A stretch of 64,000 nucleotides of DNA. Origin: Aspidapion aeneum. Taxonomy: Eukaryota > Arthropoda > Insecta > Coleoptera > Brentidae. The notes under the pieces were generated by a model. That model was not told where the DNA came from. It saw nothing but the letters and a program-made list of their open reading frames with translations, and did not search any database. Shown here piece by piece: positions 30,480 through 43,200 of this stretch (position 1 is the stretch's first letter; each line of letters starts with the position of its first letter). Made by a program: the position numbers and the translations under genes. The stretch is from the NCBI GenBank assembly GCA_963576565.1, contig OY755038.1, forward strand, positions 12,291,756-12,355,755, read 5' to 3'.

Positions 30480-31490
30480 ATAGCAAACGTGAAATTTAGT
30501 ACCCGTGAATCTAAAAATCAAACAAGTTTCGTGACTAATCGGGTAAAAAGGAGTTTTTGTTTCTCTCATATTTTTCCATGGGTAGCTTGAAAGCTTAACC
30601 TCACGGGGGTCCAAGATCTAATGGACACCTAATAAGTGTTGACAGTTAACTGTTTCGTCCTTATGGGACTCCTCAGAACACTTGGTCAATGCGAACAGTG
30701 TTGCCAACTATTGGAAAGCGAAATTCCGTAGCGTGAACGCGAAAAATCTGTAGAAATCCGTAGGTTCAAAAAAAACAAAAAAAGGTGTTTTTAAGTTTAT
30801 ATTGGTTTGATTTTTTTCTTTTTTTGACAGTGACAGGAGTGCACAACTTTTTTGGTTCGGAATTGCACGAGAACGGTACGGTACGGTACCTACTGCTCCG
30901 TTCCAACGGATCCAAATAAACGTTTTTGCAGTGCCGCCAATTTTTTAAACGGATAACCGTTATAATTTGAAGAAATAAAAAGTACGTACTTTTTTAACCT
31001 TTTTTATTTAGTTAAGGTACGTACAAACACTAATATTTTCTAGTGTAACATACATAACGTAAAACATAGTTTAACTTTTGTGGCGCGAAGCGTTGACTCC
31101 CCATCAAACAACGCGCGAAGTAATACAATTCGTTCTAAATAATGTTGCAACGACCGTCCGCTAGATGTCTAGAAAAATAAGGTCACTGATCCAAGCAAAA
31201 CCTTTTTACAAAATGATTAAAATGTAGGACAAAAAGTAAAGATAACTGAGGACTGATAAGAAGGAATGAGGCGCGGCCGCCGTTGTGTTTCGATGTTTAT
31301 CGTTTTTTAGTAAAATTGCCAAAAATCTGTAGATTTGGATCCAAAATCGGAGATCGAAATCCGTAGATCTACAGATAAATCCGTAGGGTTGGTAACACTG
31401 CTTACGAAGTTAAATAGACGGTTTTGTCTCTAATCCTATGTAAATAGTGAGAAAACTCTCGCAAGAAGCGCCATCTACCGAGATACAAAA
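30480..31490 (-). mobile_element. Repeat family copy (interrupted by hAT)
   Basis: Shares AATCAAACAAGTTTCGTG, AGCTTAACCTCACGGGGGTC and GACAGTTAACTGTTTCGTCC with copies at 31740-32060 and 59150-59570 (opposite strand). Split by the hAT-like insertion at 30696-31400. Confidence 0.65.
30696..31400. mobile_element. hAT-like element with CAGTGTTGCCAAC ends
   Basis: Left end CAGTGTTGCCAAC and right end GTTGGTAACACTG. Subterminal ATCCGTAGATCTAC-type repeats parallel those of 3796-4875. Right flank CTTACGAA matches the host repeat's CTTGCGAA, and the left flank keeps only GCGAA. Confidence 0.65.
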
Positions 31491-31739
31491 TGCCTTTCAG
31501 GCCAGATCCTCCTTTTAACCCGATAAGCCACGAATCTTGTTTGATTTTTAAATTCACGGGTACTAACTTTCACGTTTGTTAGTATTATTTGGCTTAAAAA
31601 TTCCGCTGATTGACGCTCACGTGTCTGATGGCGGGTAAAAACGCAATAAGCGTTGATCTGGCCTGAAAGGCAGAAGAGCTGTCGTAGGTCACGGATTAAT
31701 TTGTTTCTTTTTATTTGTTATCAATATTTTTATTGATCG

Positions 31740-32060
31740 ATATATATAGCAGTTTATTTTCGCCTGCTCTTGTTCTGGTTTCTCTCGTATCTCGGTAGAT
31801 GGCGCTTCTTCCGAGAGTTTTCTCACTATTTACAAAGGATTGGAGACAAAACCGTCTATTTAACTTCGCAAGAGTGTCACATTGACCAATCAGTGTTCTG
31901 AGGAGTCCCATAAGGACGAAACAGTTAACTGTCACCACTTATTAGGTGTCCATTAGATCTTGGAACCCCGTGAGGTTAAGCTTTCAAGCTACCCACGGAA
32001 AAATATGAGAGAAACAAAAGCTCTTTTTAATCCGATTAGCCACGAACTTGTATGAAAATG
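31740..32060 (+). mobile_element. Repeat family copy
   Basis: Reads TCTCGTATCTCGGTAGATGG CGC, CAGTGTTCTGAGGAGTCCCA and AGGTGTCCATTAGATCTTGG, as at 59240-59450. Confidence 0.7.
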
Positions 32061-32352
32061 ATATTAGGTTACGGACGAAACTGTAGTGTTACCCATAATC
32101 TAGACTACAAATAGTTTAAATGGAAATTTCATTGTTTACAAAAAAATTTCTGTACAATACTTTTTTCCAAAAGAAAAACGGTAAATATTGTAAGGGTAGT
32201 ACAGGTTAATTCATTATATTTTACACAATCAGTGATGCCAGGTTTCATGCTTTTGCAAACAAATCTCATGCTATCATTATTTTATCGCAAAATCTCATGC
32301 TTTTCAGCTTACAGAGACAAAAATAAATTATACTTAAACATTAATTATAGAG

Positions 32353-33015
32353 CCCAGGTAGCAAGGGGTCATCAAATGACGTCTTTTTTTCGTTGAAAAT
32401 TGGTCATTTGGATGACCAGCAGGTCATCTACCAAAAAATGTTGTCTTTAAGGCGTCAGTTGTTTAACGTCTTTTCGGAGTGTAGTTTTTGACGTCTTAAA
32501 CACGTCATATATTGGTCACTACTCACACTGCACACTTTGTCCAAGGGACATACACTCATACTTACATAGATGGTGCCCCAGTCGGTACTTAACCGGATTT
32601 ATACGAGATGGGGGTATGTATGTAAAATAAATTAAATATTAAATCAAGACAAACTTCGCGGCTTCTTTCGCTTCCAGCTGGAGATGTCAAAGTCTAGGTT
32701 TAGGTCTATTTTGGTCTGTACCTGTTCCAGGTCTAAGTTTCCTGAAGGAATACTGAAGTGTTCTCGTTTCAACTGCAGGAAATATTTCATATATTCAGAC
32801 GAGTTTAAAAACAGTCATAAATAGGTCACTGATGTTCTGTTTTGGTCCCAAATACGTCATACTGCTGACGTCTTTAAAACGTCTAAAAATGACGTCATTT
32901 TGGGTGTGTCTTTTGAACGTCATTTAAAGGTAATTTACACGTAAGGTGAGAGACGTCAATGGTCATTAAAATTACCTGTTTTTGACGTTTAAAAAACGTG
33001 ACCTTGCTACCTGGG
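32353..33015. mobile_element. Nested MITE with CCCAGGTAGCAAGG ends
   Basis: Left CCCAGGTAGCAAGGGGTCAT and right GTGACCTTGCTACCTGGG are inverted. The interior is rich in GACGTC/GTCATTTG motifs in both senses. Confidence 0.75.
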
Positions 33016-33289
33016 AGGAAACTATGAACTACAAATTACAAAGTAATCATAAGAGAATTCGGCTTACGCCACAAAAAATTGCCGCGAAAAATTTGCAACC
33101 CGGCATTTGACATCGTTGGATCGTGTTTCATAATCGCAAATTGCAACCTCGCGCCTGGTTGAGAGTATGTCGGGTATTCCCCGAAAACGATAATCGATTA
33201 TTCTGTTCTGTGCCACACCTTTACGTCGTACGCGTCCTACTAAGTGATAATGCTACTAGCAGTGGTAGTGAAACTGACCAAAACCTGCC

Positions 33290-34362
33290 CGGACGCGTAT
33301 TTACGTTTCCGTGCTGATTTCACGGCAGCGCTGTTTTGAAATAGACACAGAAATGTTGCAATATATTTGGTTACAAATGCGTGTTGATTTTAAGGCGCCG
33401 AGGCTCGAACAAGGCACGGATTTGTATTGAATTACGCAGCGCAGGGGTTTACTTATTAGTGCACATTTGTTTATTAGTTTGATTTTGAGGTTATATGTTT
33501 GTTAATATGAAAATTATGGAGCAGTTTAAAAGTATTTTTACTAATATTACTCAAGATTTTGAAATTCTTTGAAGTTTGAAGAACACTCTTCCATTAACTA
33601 TACCTGCAAAGTTCAATGTTCATTGTCTTACACCGGCAACTACGACGACAGATCTTGTTCTGTTAATAAATTTTAATGATTTAAATGATTTTCACTCTCA
33701 GAGTAATAACATATATATTATTATTACTCTAAGTCTTCACTTGACTTCTAACCACATGAAAATAGAATGTTCAAAAAACTAACCTAACGAAAGCTAATCA
33801 ATTAAATCTAACCGAACCGAACCAATGCAAACTGAACCAATAATTAAAAAAAAAACTTTCCTGAGTTCCTACCCGGGATCCTAGAGGATGTGAATCCGAA
33901 CCGAACCGATCCTAACTAAACCGAATCAAACCTAACCTAACCAACACCCTCTAGGATCCCGGGAAAGAAGTCAGGAAAGTTTTTTTTTAATTGTTGGTTC
34001 AGTTTGCTTTGGTTCGGTTGGGTTTGGTTCAATTCGGTTCGATTCGGATTCACATCCTCTAGGATCCCGGGTAGGAAGTCCGGAAAGTTTTTTTTTTTTG
34101 AAAAAAATTATTGGTTCAGTTTGCTTTGGTTAGGTTTGGTTAGATTTGATTGATTAGCTTTCGTTATGTTAGCGTTTTTACCTGAAAATTGAATACGCTT
34201 TTGTAATAGTTTAATGAGCGATGTTCTCTTACAGATCCGTGCACATTTCGAGATCAAAACTCTTAAAATCAACACGTATGAACCCAAATATATTGTAACA
34301 TTTCCGTGTCTATTTCAAAAACGCGCCGACGTGAAATGAGCACGGAAACGTAAATACGCTCC
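33290..34362. mobile_element. Nested foldback element
   Basis: GTATTTACGTTTCCGTGCTG and AAATAGACACAGAAATGTTG at the left are mirrored at 34265-34362. The core has three copies of GGATCCCGGG or its inverse (33880-34070) with GGTTCGGTT/AACCGAACC runs. Confidence 0.7.
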
Positions 34363-34719
34363 CGGACCTAGTTTTGCTAAGAAGAAAAAGATTTACAAAC
34401 AACATTTTAAAAAAGACTGGACAAAGTTACCTGGGTTTCATTGGGTAGGAATAGAATGCAGTAGGAAGGGATTAATGTACGCGTGGTAAGAAGTGCCTGC
34501 AATAATAAATGAGCACCATGCTAGAGGCAACAGCGACAATTTCGCCATCTCATGCTTTTTTTTTGAAATCTCATGCTTTCTCGAAATATTTCTCATGCAA
34601 TGTTTCTGTGGGACCTGGCAACACTATACACAATAGTTATCTAAGGTAATATTGTTTAAATGTTTTCTGAATCGTCAGGATCTGAGGCAAAAAGTTACAC
34701 ACATGTATGTCAATCACAG

Positions 34720-36800
34720 AAGATTGTCAGGATCGAAAGAAGTAGAGAATAAGCCTCGGACAACGTAGAAAAACGTTCTAAAACGATACAGTAGTATGTT
34801 TCCTTTAACTTAAGGAAGTGGCTGTTAAAATTTGACAAAAGGAATGACTTCTGACATATGATCTTGTGTCCAAAAGATAATATCGACAAAAATATGCAAC
34901 ATTTGTGTGTGTTTTTCTATCACTTACATTAACCCCTGATATCACGCAAATATGCCCCTGTCTTAGAGATCTAATAGATAATGATATTCATGAACAAGAA
35001 GAAGAAGAGCAAAGTGGGTTTCGGGCAGGTAGATCTTGTAGTGATAATGTTTTTTTGTCTTAAACAAGTAATTGAGAAAAGGAGCGCCAGAAATATAGAG
35101 ACTCATGTTACCTTTGTGGACCTACAAAAACCATATGATACCGTTCCAGTAGAAAAATTATGGACAGTGCTAGAGCAGACTAATATCAATCATGCATACA
35201 TAAAAGCGATAAAAGAACTATACAAAGGGTCAAAATCTGAAATTAAAATTGGAAATCGACTTTCAAAAGAATTCCTGGTAACGAAAGACAGGGATGTTGT
35301 ATCTCTCCAACTCTTTTTAAAATATATATCGCAGTAGCTCTAAAAAACTGGAAACGCAAAGTACACGGTATGGGAATACAACTTAACGACCGATTTACCA
35401 TATACACACTACAGTTTGCTGACGACCAAGTAATTGTAGCTAATGATAAAGAAGACATGGAGTATATGATGAGAAAGTTAACGGAAGAATACCAAAAGTG
35501 GGGGTTAACAGTGAACGTGGACAAGACACAGTACTTATGTATTGGAAACGAAACAATTGAATTAGAACTAGAAAATGGACAAACAATATCTCCATGCAAT
35601 GAGTATGTATACTTGGGTGTCACATTTGATAAGACAGGAACAGACTGTAAACTGGAAAAAAGAATAGTAAAAGCAAAAAAAGTTATTGGTTGTCTTAACA
35701 GTATTTTATGGAGAGAGAGCTAGATATGCTATCAAAAAAAGTTAAAAAAAAAGGTCTATAACTCTTACATAACTGAAATTTTTAGGGAAAAAACAAAAAA
35801 ACCGGTTTTTTATTTTTATCTTCGTTATATTTTTTTTATTTTGGACAAAATTTAAAGATAACACACCTTTTTGTGTACTTAATACGTTTTATCTGAAGGT
35901 AAATCTTCAAATAAAGGTCTTAAACAAGGTTGCTGTATCACGCCTACGCTCTTCAAGATATACTTGGAACAAGTTCTTAAAGTATGGAAGAGAAAATGCC
36001 AAAACATGGGAATTCCGTTGGACGAAACCATCTTGTATATTTTATGTTTCGCCGATGATCAGATAGTAGTGGCTCAGGATTATGACTACCTCAAATATAT
36101 GACACGAAAACTAATAGAAGAGTACAATAAGTGGGGACTAGAGGTTAATCTCAATAAGACAGAGTATATGTGTATTGGTGGAATGAAACAGGATCTAATC
36201 TTAAATACCGGGCAGCGAATTCAGTCATGTGATGAGTATAACTACTTAGGTCAAAAAATTACAGCTGACGGAACACTAGACAAAGCTATAAAAGATCGAA
36301 ACGTACAAGGAAGAAAAGCAATAACTTTATTAAATAGAATAATTTGGGACCAAAGTATATCAAAACATAACAAAAAGCTTATATATAACACCATTGTAAA
36401 AAGTATTATTACATACGGCTCAGAAGTATGGCCCATCAAGGATAGAACAGAAAAAATGCTTTCCGCTACGGAGATGGACTACTGGAGAAGAGCAGCAGGG
36501 AAATCAAAAAGAGAGTTACAAATCGACAAATAAGAGAAATAGTAGGTGAACGTACTTTAGTGGATGATTAAGAACAAAACAACTGGTGTGGTACGGACAT
36601 GTACAAAGAATGAATGATGAAAGACTACCTAAACAAATACTACAATGGAAACCAACTGGCCGAAGAAAACGAGGACGGCCAAGGAGAAGCTGGAGAGAAG
36701 GAATAGACAGTGAAATAAGAATAAGAGGCCTAGATGATGAATTATGGGCAAACAGAAACGAGTGGAGATTGGGTATCGGAAGACGTAGAACGTTGTGAAA
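34720..36800 (+). mobile_element. RTE-like LINE, broken (at least two joined fragments)
   Basis: 34981-35720 carries SGFRAGR-like and VTFVDLQKPYDTVPVEKLW, then FADDQVIVAND and [11 protein letters not shown]. 35930-36800 carries [54 protein letters not shown] and [15 protein letters not shown]. Frameshifts and stops throughout. An AT repeat follows, typical of RTE tails. Confidence 0.85.
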
Positions 36801-36820
36801 CCGATAAATATATATAAATA

Positions 36821-37491
36821 TACAGGGTGTCTTTAAAAGTTTGTAACAAACTTTGACAGGTGATAGTACACATAAAAATAAGAAAAAAAGTTCATATGAA
36901 CATAGGTCCTAAAATGCATAGTAGGGGAGCTACGGGCACCAAAAGGGTTAATATCGAAAATGGTTTTTTTTATACAGCAACTTTAAAAAGCTATGGAATT
37001 TTACAAAAAATTGCAAATATTAATTAATTTTGACCCTTCACATTGTGGTAGGTAAAAAAATAATTACTTAACTCAAAAGGGTACTTTAGGTAGGGGTGGG
37101 GGTTGTTTTAAGAAGAATTTTTTCTTGTATTGCATTTTTTTACATTTTGAGTCCATTTTTAAAAACCACTCCCTTTTTTAAGTAAAAAAGGTACTCTTGT
37201 CTAAAGTCGCAGAGCAACGGTTTACGAGATAATTGAACGTAAAAGTTATTCTGCTTATGGGAGGTACTAAAAAAATTTACGCTCAAAATTAATTAACATT
37301 TGCAATTTTTTGTAAAATTCCATAGCTTTTTAAAGTTGCTGTATAAAAAAAAACCATTTTCGATATTAACCCTTTTGGTGCCCGTAGCTCCCCTACTATG
37401 CATTTTAGGACCTATGTTCATATGAACTTTTTTTCTTATTTTTATGTGTACTATCACCTGTCAAAGTTTGTTACAAACTTTTAATGACACC

Positions 37492-37496
<5 letters not shown>
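36821..37496. mobile_element. ACAGGGTG-type MITE with ~250-bp arms
   Basis: Left TACAGGGTGTCTTTAAAAGT and right inverse ending CACCCTGTA. Arms include GTTCATATGAACATAGGTCC and GGGGAGCTACGGGCACCAAA in both orientations. It sits at the TA tail of the LINE. Confidence 0.85.
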
Positions 37497-37539
<43 letters not shown>

Positions 37540-39030
37540 CTTCAGAAAACGGAATATATGTTCATTGGTGGGGAACAGCAGGACCTTATCTTGGAACAAC
37601 ATCAGATAAAACAATGCAAAAAGTCAATATATCTGGGAATACACATCACTAATGATGGTAGTTTAGATGAAGTAGATTAGACAACTCAACAGTATTCTCT
37701 GGGATAAGGCTGTATGAAAACAAAACAGAATTTATAATAGCATAGTGAAAAGTTTCATCAGTTATGGTAGTGAAGTTTGGCCCCTGAAAGAAAAAGTGCA
37801 CAAGTCTCTTGAATCCACTGAAATGGATTATTGGAGACGCGCTGCCGAAAAATCAAAACTGGAAAGACTGAGAAATGAGACAATTCGAGAAATGATGATT
37901 GTTGTAGCTAATGATAAAAAAGACATGGAGTATATGATGAGAAAGTTATTGGAAGAATACCAAAAGTGGGGGTTAACAGTGAACGTGGGCAAGACACATT
38001 ACTTATGTATTAGAAACGAATAAAGTGAGTTAGAACTAGACAATGGACAAACAATATCTCCATGCAATGAATATGTATACTTGGGTGTCACATTTGATAA
38101 GACAGGAACAGACTGTAAAGAGCTAGAAAAAAAATAGTAAAAGCAAAAAAGGTAATTGGTTGTCTTAACAGTATTTTATGGAGCAGAGAGATAAAAAATA
38201 ATGTAAAATTTAACACATATGAAAAAATGGTGAAAAGCACGCTGCTGTATGGAATAGAGACTTGTCGCGTAACAGAAAAATACAAAGCAAAAATGAAAAG
38301 TGTCGAAATGGATGCAATAAGAAGATCAATGAGAATATCTAGAAGAAGAATGGGAATCCAGGGAAGCATAACGGATGACATCACTAAAAGACAACTGATA
38401 TGGTACGGCCATGTACAACGGATGAACGACGAAAGATTACCAAAGCAGGTCCTAGAATGGCAACCAATAGGACGCAGAAAAAGAGGGCGTCTTAAACTGG
38501 AATGGCAATAGTCAATCCAAAGATCAATGAGTCAAAAAACCTGACGGAAGATGATTGTCAGGATCGAAGGAGGTGGAGAATAGGCGTCGGACAACGTAGA
38601 AAAACGTTCTAAACCGGCATAGTAGTATAGTGAAAAGTTTCATCAGTTATGGTAGTGAAGTATGGCCCCTGAAAGAAAAAGTGCACAAGTCTCTTGAAGC
38701 CACTGAAATGAATTATTGGAGACGCGCTGCCGGAAAATCAAAACTGGAAAGAGTGAGAAATGAGAGAATTCGAGAAATTATGGATGTTAAAAACAAAATA
38801 ACGAATGACATACAAATTAACCAACTTAGATGGAATGGCGGAAGACAGAATCCCAAAGGAAATACTAAATTGGACACCACAGGGAAGAAGAAAGAGAGGA
38901 AGACCCAGACTGAGTTGGAGAAAAGGAATAGATAGAGACATCAAAGAAGGAGGAATCGATGAGAATCTCTGGACCAATGAAGACTGTAAATCAAAAAACG
39001 ACGGAGAACGTTATATATATTAATTTTTCC
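37497..39030 (+). mobile_element. RTE-like LINE fragments, rearranged
   Basis: After a (TA)n tract, pieces of the same family follow in mixed order: NLQKTEYMFIGGEQQDL, SYGSEVWPLKEKVHKSLE (twice, near 37745 and 38630), [40 protein letters not shown] and RRKRGRPRLSWRKGIDR. Dead copies. Confidence 0.85.
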
Positions 39031-39149
39031 GGGTACTACGCCAGTATTAAGGAAATTTTTTAATTGAAAAACCATTGCGTTTCTCATAGAAAAAGAAATA
39101 TCATTAATTTGTCAGTAGTTTATAAGAAAAAATAAATATTTGCCTAGCA

Positions 39150-39800
39150 AACTTCTGGCGGCTTTTTTCATGTTTTTTACAAACTTTGGCTTAAATAACT
39201 TTCGCTAAATTAGTTTTGCAGAAAAACTACGTTCTTTGTTTGCAAGAAAACACCAATTATTGTAGTAAATAAACTACCTTTATATGTCAAAAACTAATCA
39301 AAAATATAAATTTTTAAAAAAATACTAAATAATACTTTTTTACCTAAAGAAAAGTTGAAGAAGAAAGTTTTAGACTACCCCAAATCTATTGGTTATGGAT
39401 TACTTAATTTTAAATGTGTTGTTCTATTGCAAACAAATCATAACCTATAAAATTCTTCTGTAAAGTGGATGTGGCAAGTTAGTGAAAAAACATGGAGAAA
39501 ATCACACTTACTCAAATTTGAGGCAAACACCCGGTGACTTAAAATTAGGTGATCCATAACCAATCGATTTGGGGTGGTCTAAAACTTCCTTCCTAATTTT
39601 CTTTTTAATATAAAAAAGTTACTATTTTTTAGTATTTAAAAAAATAATAATATCTATGTTAGTTTTTAAGATATAAAGCTAATTTCTTAACTATCTTAAT
39701 TGTTGTTCTATTGCAAACAAAATACGTATTAATAGTTTTTCTGTTAAACTAATTTTGCAAAAGTTATAAGCCAAAGTTTGTGAAAAACAAAAAAAAGCCA
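39150..39800. mobile_element. Foldback MITE
   Basis: AGTTTTAGACTACCCCAAAT near 39368 is inverted near 39560-39590; GGCTTAAATAACTTTCG and TTAGTTTTGCAGAAAAAC near 39190 are inverted near 39730-39780. Another ACACCCGGTGACTT copy lies at 39835. Confidence 0.65.
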
Positions 39801-40088
39801 CCATCTTGGAATTATGACGTCAAATTGGCGGCAAACACCCGGTGACTTAAAAGGGTGTGAATCTTCCACAACTAACCCACGGGATACCATAGGCCTATCA
39901 AGTATATTTTGATTTCAAAAAATTAAAACGTGTTAATGACATAAAAAAGTAAGTTTTAACAAAATTTCGTGAAAAAGAATCTGAAAGATAAAAATCTTTT
40001 TAAAAAACCGGGTTTTATCGTGAGGTGGTTTAGTTTTGTCTAAAAAGAAAATTAGAAAATTCCTATTGATTAAACCACCCTTGGAACA

Positions 40089-40238
40089 CTACCTCCAAGT
40101 AAAGCCTCGCCACATGGAGGCCACGCTGTTCATCAGCCCACCGGCCATACTGCTAGCTTGTTGAGTGTTTAGCATTTGGCTGGACTGCACTACGGTTACG
40201 GGGCCTGCGGGGGCCTCAGGGCACTGCACGTGAGGTAC
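40089..40238 (-). CDS. Atg14: Atg14 exon 9 (C-terminal membrane sensor)
   Basis: 49 codons plus TAG at 40089-40091. It ends in an amphipathic helix containing LMNSVASMWRGF, corresponding to the helix of the BATS region. GC-richer than its surroundings. Confidence 0.92.
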   Translation of the reverse strand, partial: VPHVQCPEAPAGPVTVVQSSQMLNTQQASSMAGGLMNSVASMWRGFTWR

Positions 40239-43200
40239 CTGAAAATAAGTGAACTGCTTAGAAAAAAATTTGCATCAGTAGACACCTACAGGGTGGGCCA
40301 AATTGGATGTCTTTTGGGGGGCTTCCGAGTTTTGAGAGGCAGCATACAAACATTTTTAACCACAAAAGAAAGTTAAAAATAATTGTTTTAAAAGTAAGCA
40401 ACGAATAAATAAAATTTTAAGAATAAAACTAACTTTGACTACGCACTAAATATTCTCATCGTTGTACAATAATAATCACCTTCAGTATTATTTAATAATA
40501 AGGAACAAGCCACTGGCGCACACTTTAGACAACCGACCGAGAGTTGAGTAAATTTTAGACTGAATTTTAAAATCATTTTAATAAAGCAAATAGGTGTTCA
40601 AATTTAGCAAAGCACCTGTAAACAAAATAGATCAAAAAATTTTTAAAAAACAAAATAATAATTCATTTTAAATTAGTAAAGTAGGTTACGAAAAAGCCTA
40701 AAAATACTAAGTCGGCACAAGAAATAAAAAATTAAATATTAAATAATTTTTAATTAATTCATTTTTCTTTGAGGCCTGCAGCCGCCAATTCGGATGACTA
40801 AATAAATAGGTTAAACCCATTAGTCACCTGTCGCCAGATTAATATTTATTAACTTCTTTAAAAACTTTTTGATATAAATATAAAAACATTTTAATAATAA
40901 AAACAAACACATCCGCCGGTTTGTTTGATATGAGACAAATAGATAGTAATAATTAAAACCGAACAAAATTTTTTTTAAATTAATTAAAAAACAACAGATT
41001 TTGGGATAGAAAAGGACGAGTCGCGAATATTAGAAGCAGTATCAAAAACGCAGTGAAATATACGCAGATAATATCCAAATATGTCAACATACAGGGACTC
41101 TAGTGAATATATAAATCATAAAAGAAATGAGAAATTTTTTGGAGCAAGAAAATTGGTGCTGAAAGGTAAATGGTGCCTTAGATGTAAGAAACAGTAACTC
41201 TTATGGTGGCTTCTGAACATTATTTGGTGAGGTAATTTTTATAGGAACTTGTAAAACCTTCACTCTAATACCAGTGTTTTTGTGTTTAAAAGGAAATAAT
41301 ATGCCTTCTAAACTTAAATCAAACAATTATGTGTTAGATCCAAATTATAAACTATATTGTGGTTGGACTTTAGGAAAAATTATGTTTAAATATTTAAAAT
41401 TGTTAATCATAGACGAAAATATTCTATTGACATTGCTTTGTTTTTCCAAATTTTGTACTAACGTTTTGAAATAAAATTATAGGTATTTGTAACAGAATTT
41501 AAAGTGCCTTTTAATATCAGTTCTCACTATAGCTATGCACACTAGAACGCCTACTCTCAAATAAATTTAAGGTAACCGCAGATAGCCAAAAGATGAATTT
41601 CTCAGCTTAGCAGCATAAATGCGGACTTTACATCGGTGTACTGTGGACTATACTAGAGGAAACAAGAAAAAATCAAAATTGACTTTATTTTGCTCAAATT
41701 ACTAGAGAAGAATAATGGTGAAAAGATCAATTTGCTATGTTGACCCGTTTCTAAGTGACGGGGCTTTTTAAAACGTCTGCATTTTGTGTAAACCGCTTTT
41801 TTATAGTTCTTTTCATAAGCAATCCAACTGCCAAACTAATCTGTCAGTTTTAGTTTTTAATAATTAACAAAGGTTATATTTTTTTTAAAAATGACCCTCT
41901 TTTTATCAGCGTAAAATTTCTTTTAAGATATCTATCCCACTCAATATTTTATTATTTATATATTTTTACCTTCCTAGCCTGTGCAGTAATGGAGACCACA
42001 CATGAACATAAACTTCATTAAAAACATATATATTTTCCAAAATAGATAGATAGAGATGACAAACGTTCAATAAGTCAGCCCTAAACTAAACTTACCGCTT
42101 CCCATTCGACAGTAAACGAATCACCTTCCTCGGAGTCCGAATCCTCGGTTGGTTTCAGGTCCTCAGAATCTCCCGATTTTTCCAAAGCACTGAGTTGTAT
42201 GGGGTCAACTTCGATTGGGCCTTGCCTAAAAATATCACACGGCATTTGAGCAAAATAACGTTTATATCCCCCCCCCCCTTCAACAGAAGTTTTTTGTAGT
42301 GCGTTACTGGTAGATTCGAAAATACAAAATTTTTACCTTACCTGCCCAAATCAGCAGTTCGGTTATCCCTGATTTGTAGAATGTTGTGCATCGTTCCCGA
42401 GGGAGAAAGACAGCTGAGATCGATGTTCTGTGATATGCACAAGTAGAGGATGTTTGCATTCAGTCTGCCCACTCTTCTCGCGAATTGGTCTTTGTTCATG
42501 TCAGTATTGCAAAAATCACTAAAACCAAGTTAACATTTTGAAAAATATATGTACGACCAGGGCTATCAAAATGGACGGGCCACGATCCTCCACTTTGTTG
42601 ACGTCACATCCGGGGCTGATTTTTTTTTGATGGTCACGTCACGACACAGCTGATTGTCTTTAAAATATTGAAGTTGGAATGACGGTTCATGAATATTTGA
42701 TTTTTTTTAAAATAAAGCCGGTTTTGAGATTGGTTTTACTATATTCTTGCAGAACAATTTTTTTTTAATGTATGGTAATCCTTAATATTTCAGAGCCGCT
42801 TCATTAGCTCACACTAAAATTAAATTTAAAAAAGAATCAAATGTGACAAACACATATGACAAAGTCAAATACATGTCAAATATAACAGTTGGCATGCGGT
42901 ACATGGCGGGTAATTTGAATTCAAAATAAGGAATGCTAAATTTTGAAGATTTTAACCTTTTAATCATCTTGCATTCTTACAAAAGTTTGGTGGAATATGA
43001 GGATGGTGTCTGAGAATATTTCACTGAAATTTCGGGGAAATCTGTGGTGCCATTTTGAAAATATCATAAAAAAATCTCTGACCTCCCATAAGACCCAACA
43101 TAAAAGTCAACCTCCGGAGAACAGCTGATTTTTTTAGGGTCGTGGCCTGTATTTTTTTGTCGGCCTTGGTACGACCAGCCAATAATACTTGTTAACGTAT

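Larger units (their letters stand above)
32230..34626. mobile_element. 2.4-kb hAT-like composite with perfect 8-bp target duplication
   Basis: Ends CAGTGATGCCAGGT and ACCTGGCAACACTA with repeated TCTCATGC motifs beneath. TACACAAT is present on both sides (32222-32229 and 34627-34634). No transposase is visible; the interior is filled by other elements. Confidence 0.8.

Noticed and set aside
36251..36439. Minus-strand frames opposite the LINEs (also 35243, 38088, 44644, 45047)
   Set aside because: Antisense of recognisable reverse-transcriptase sequence.
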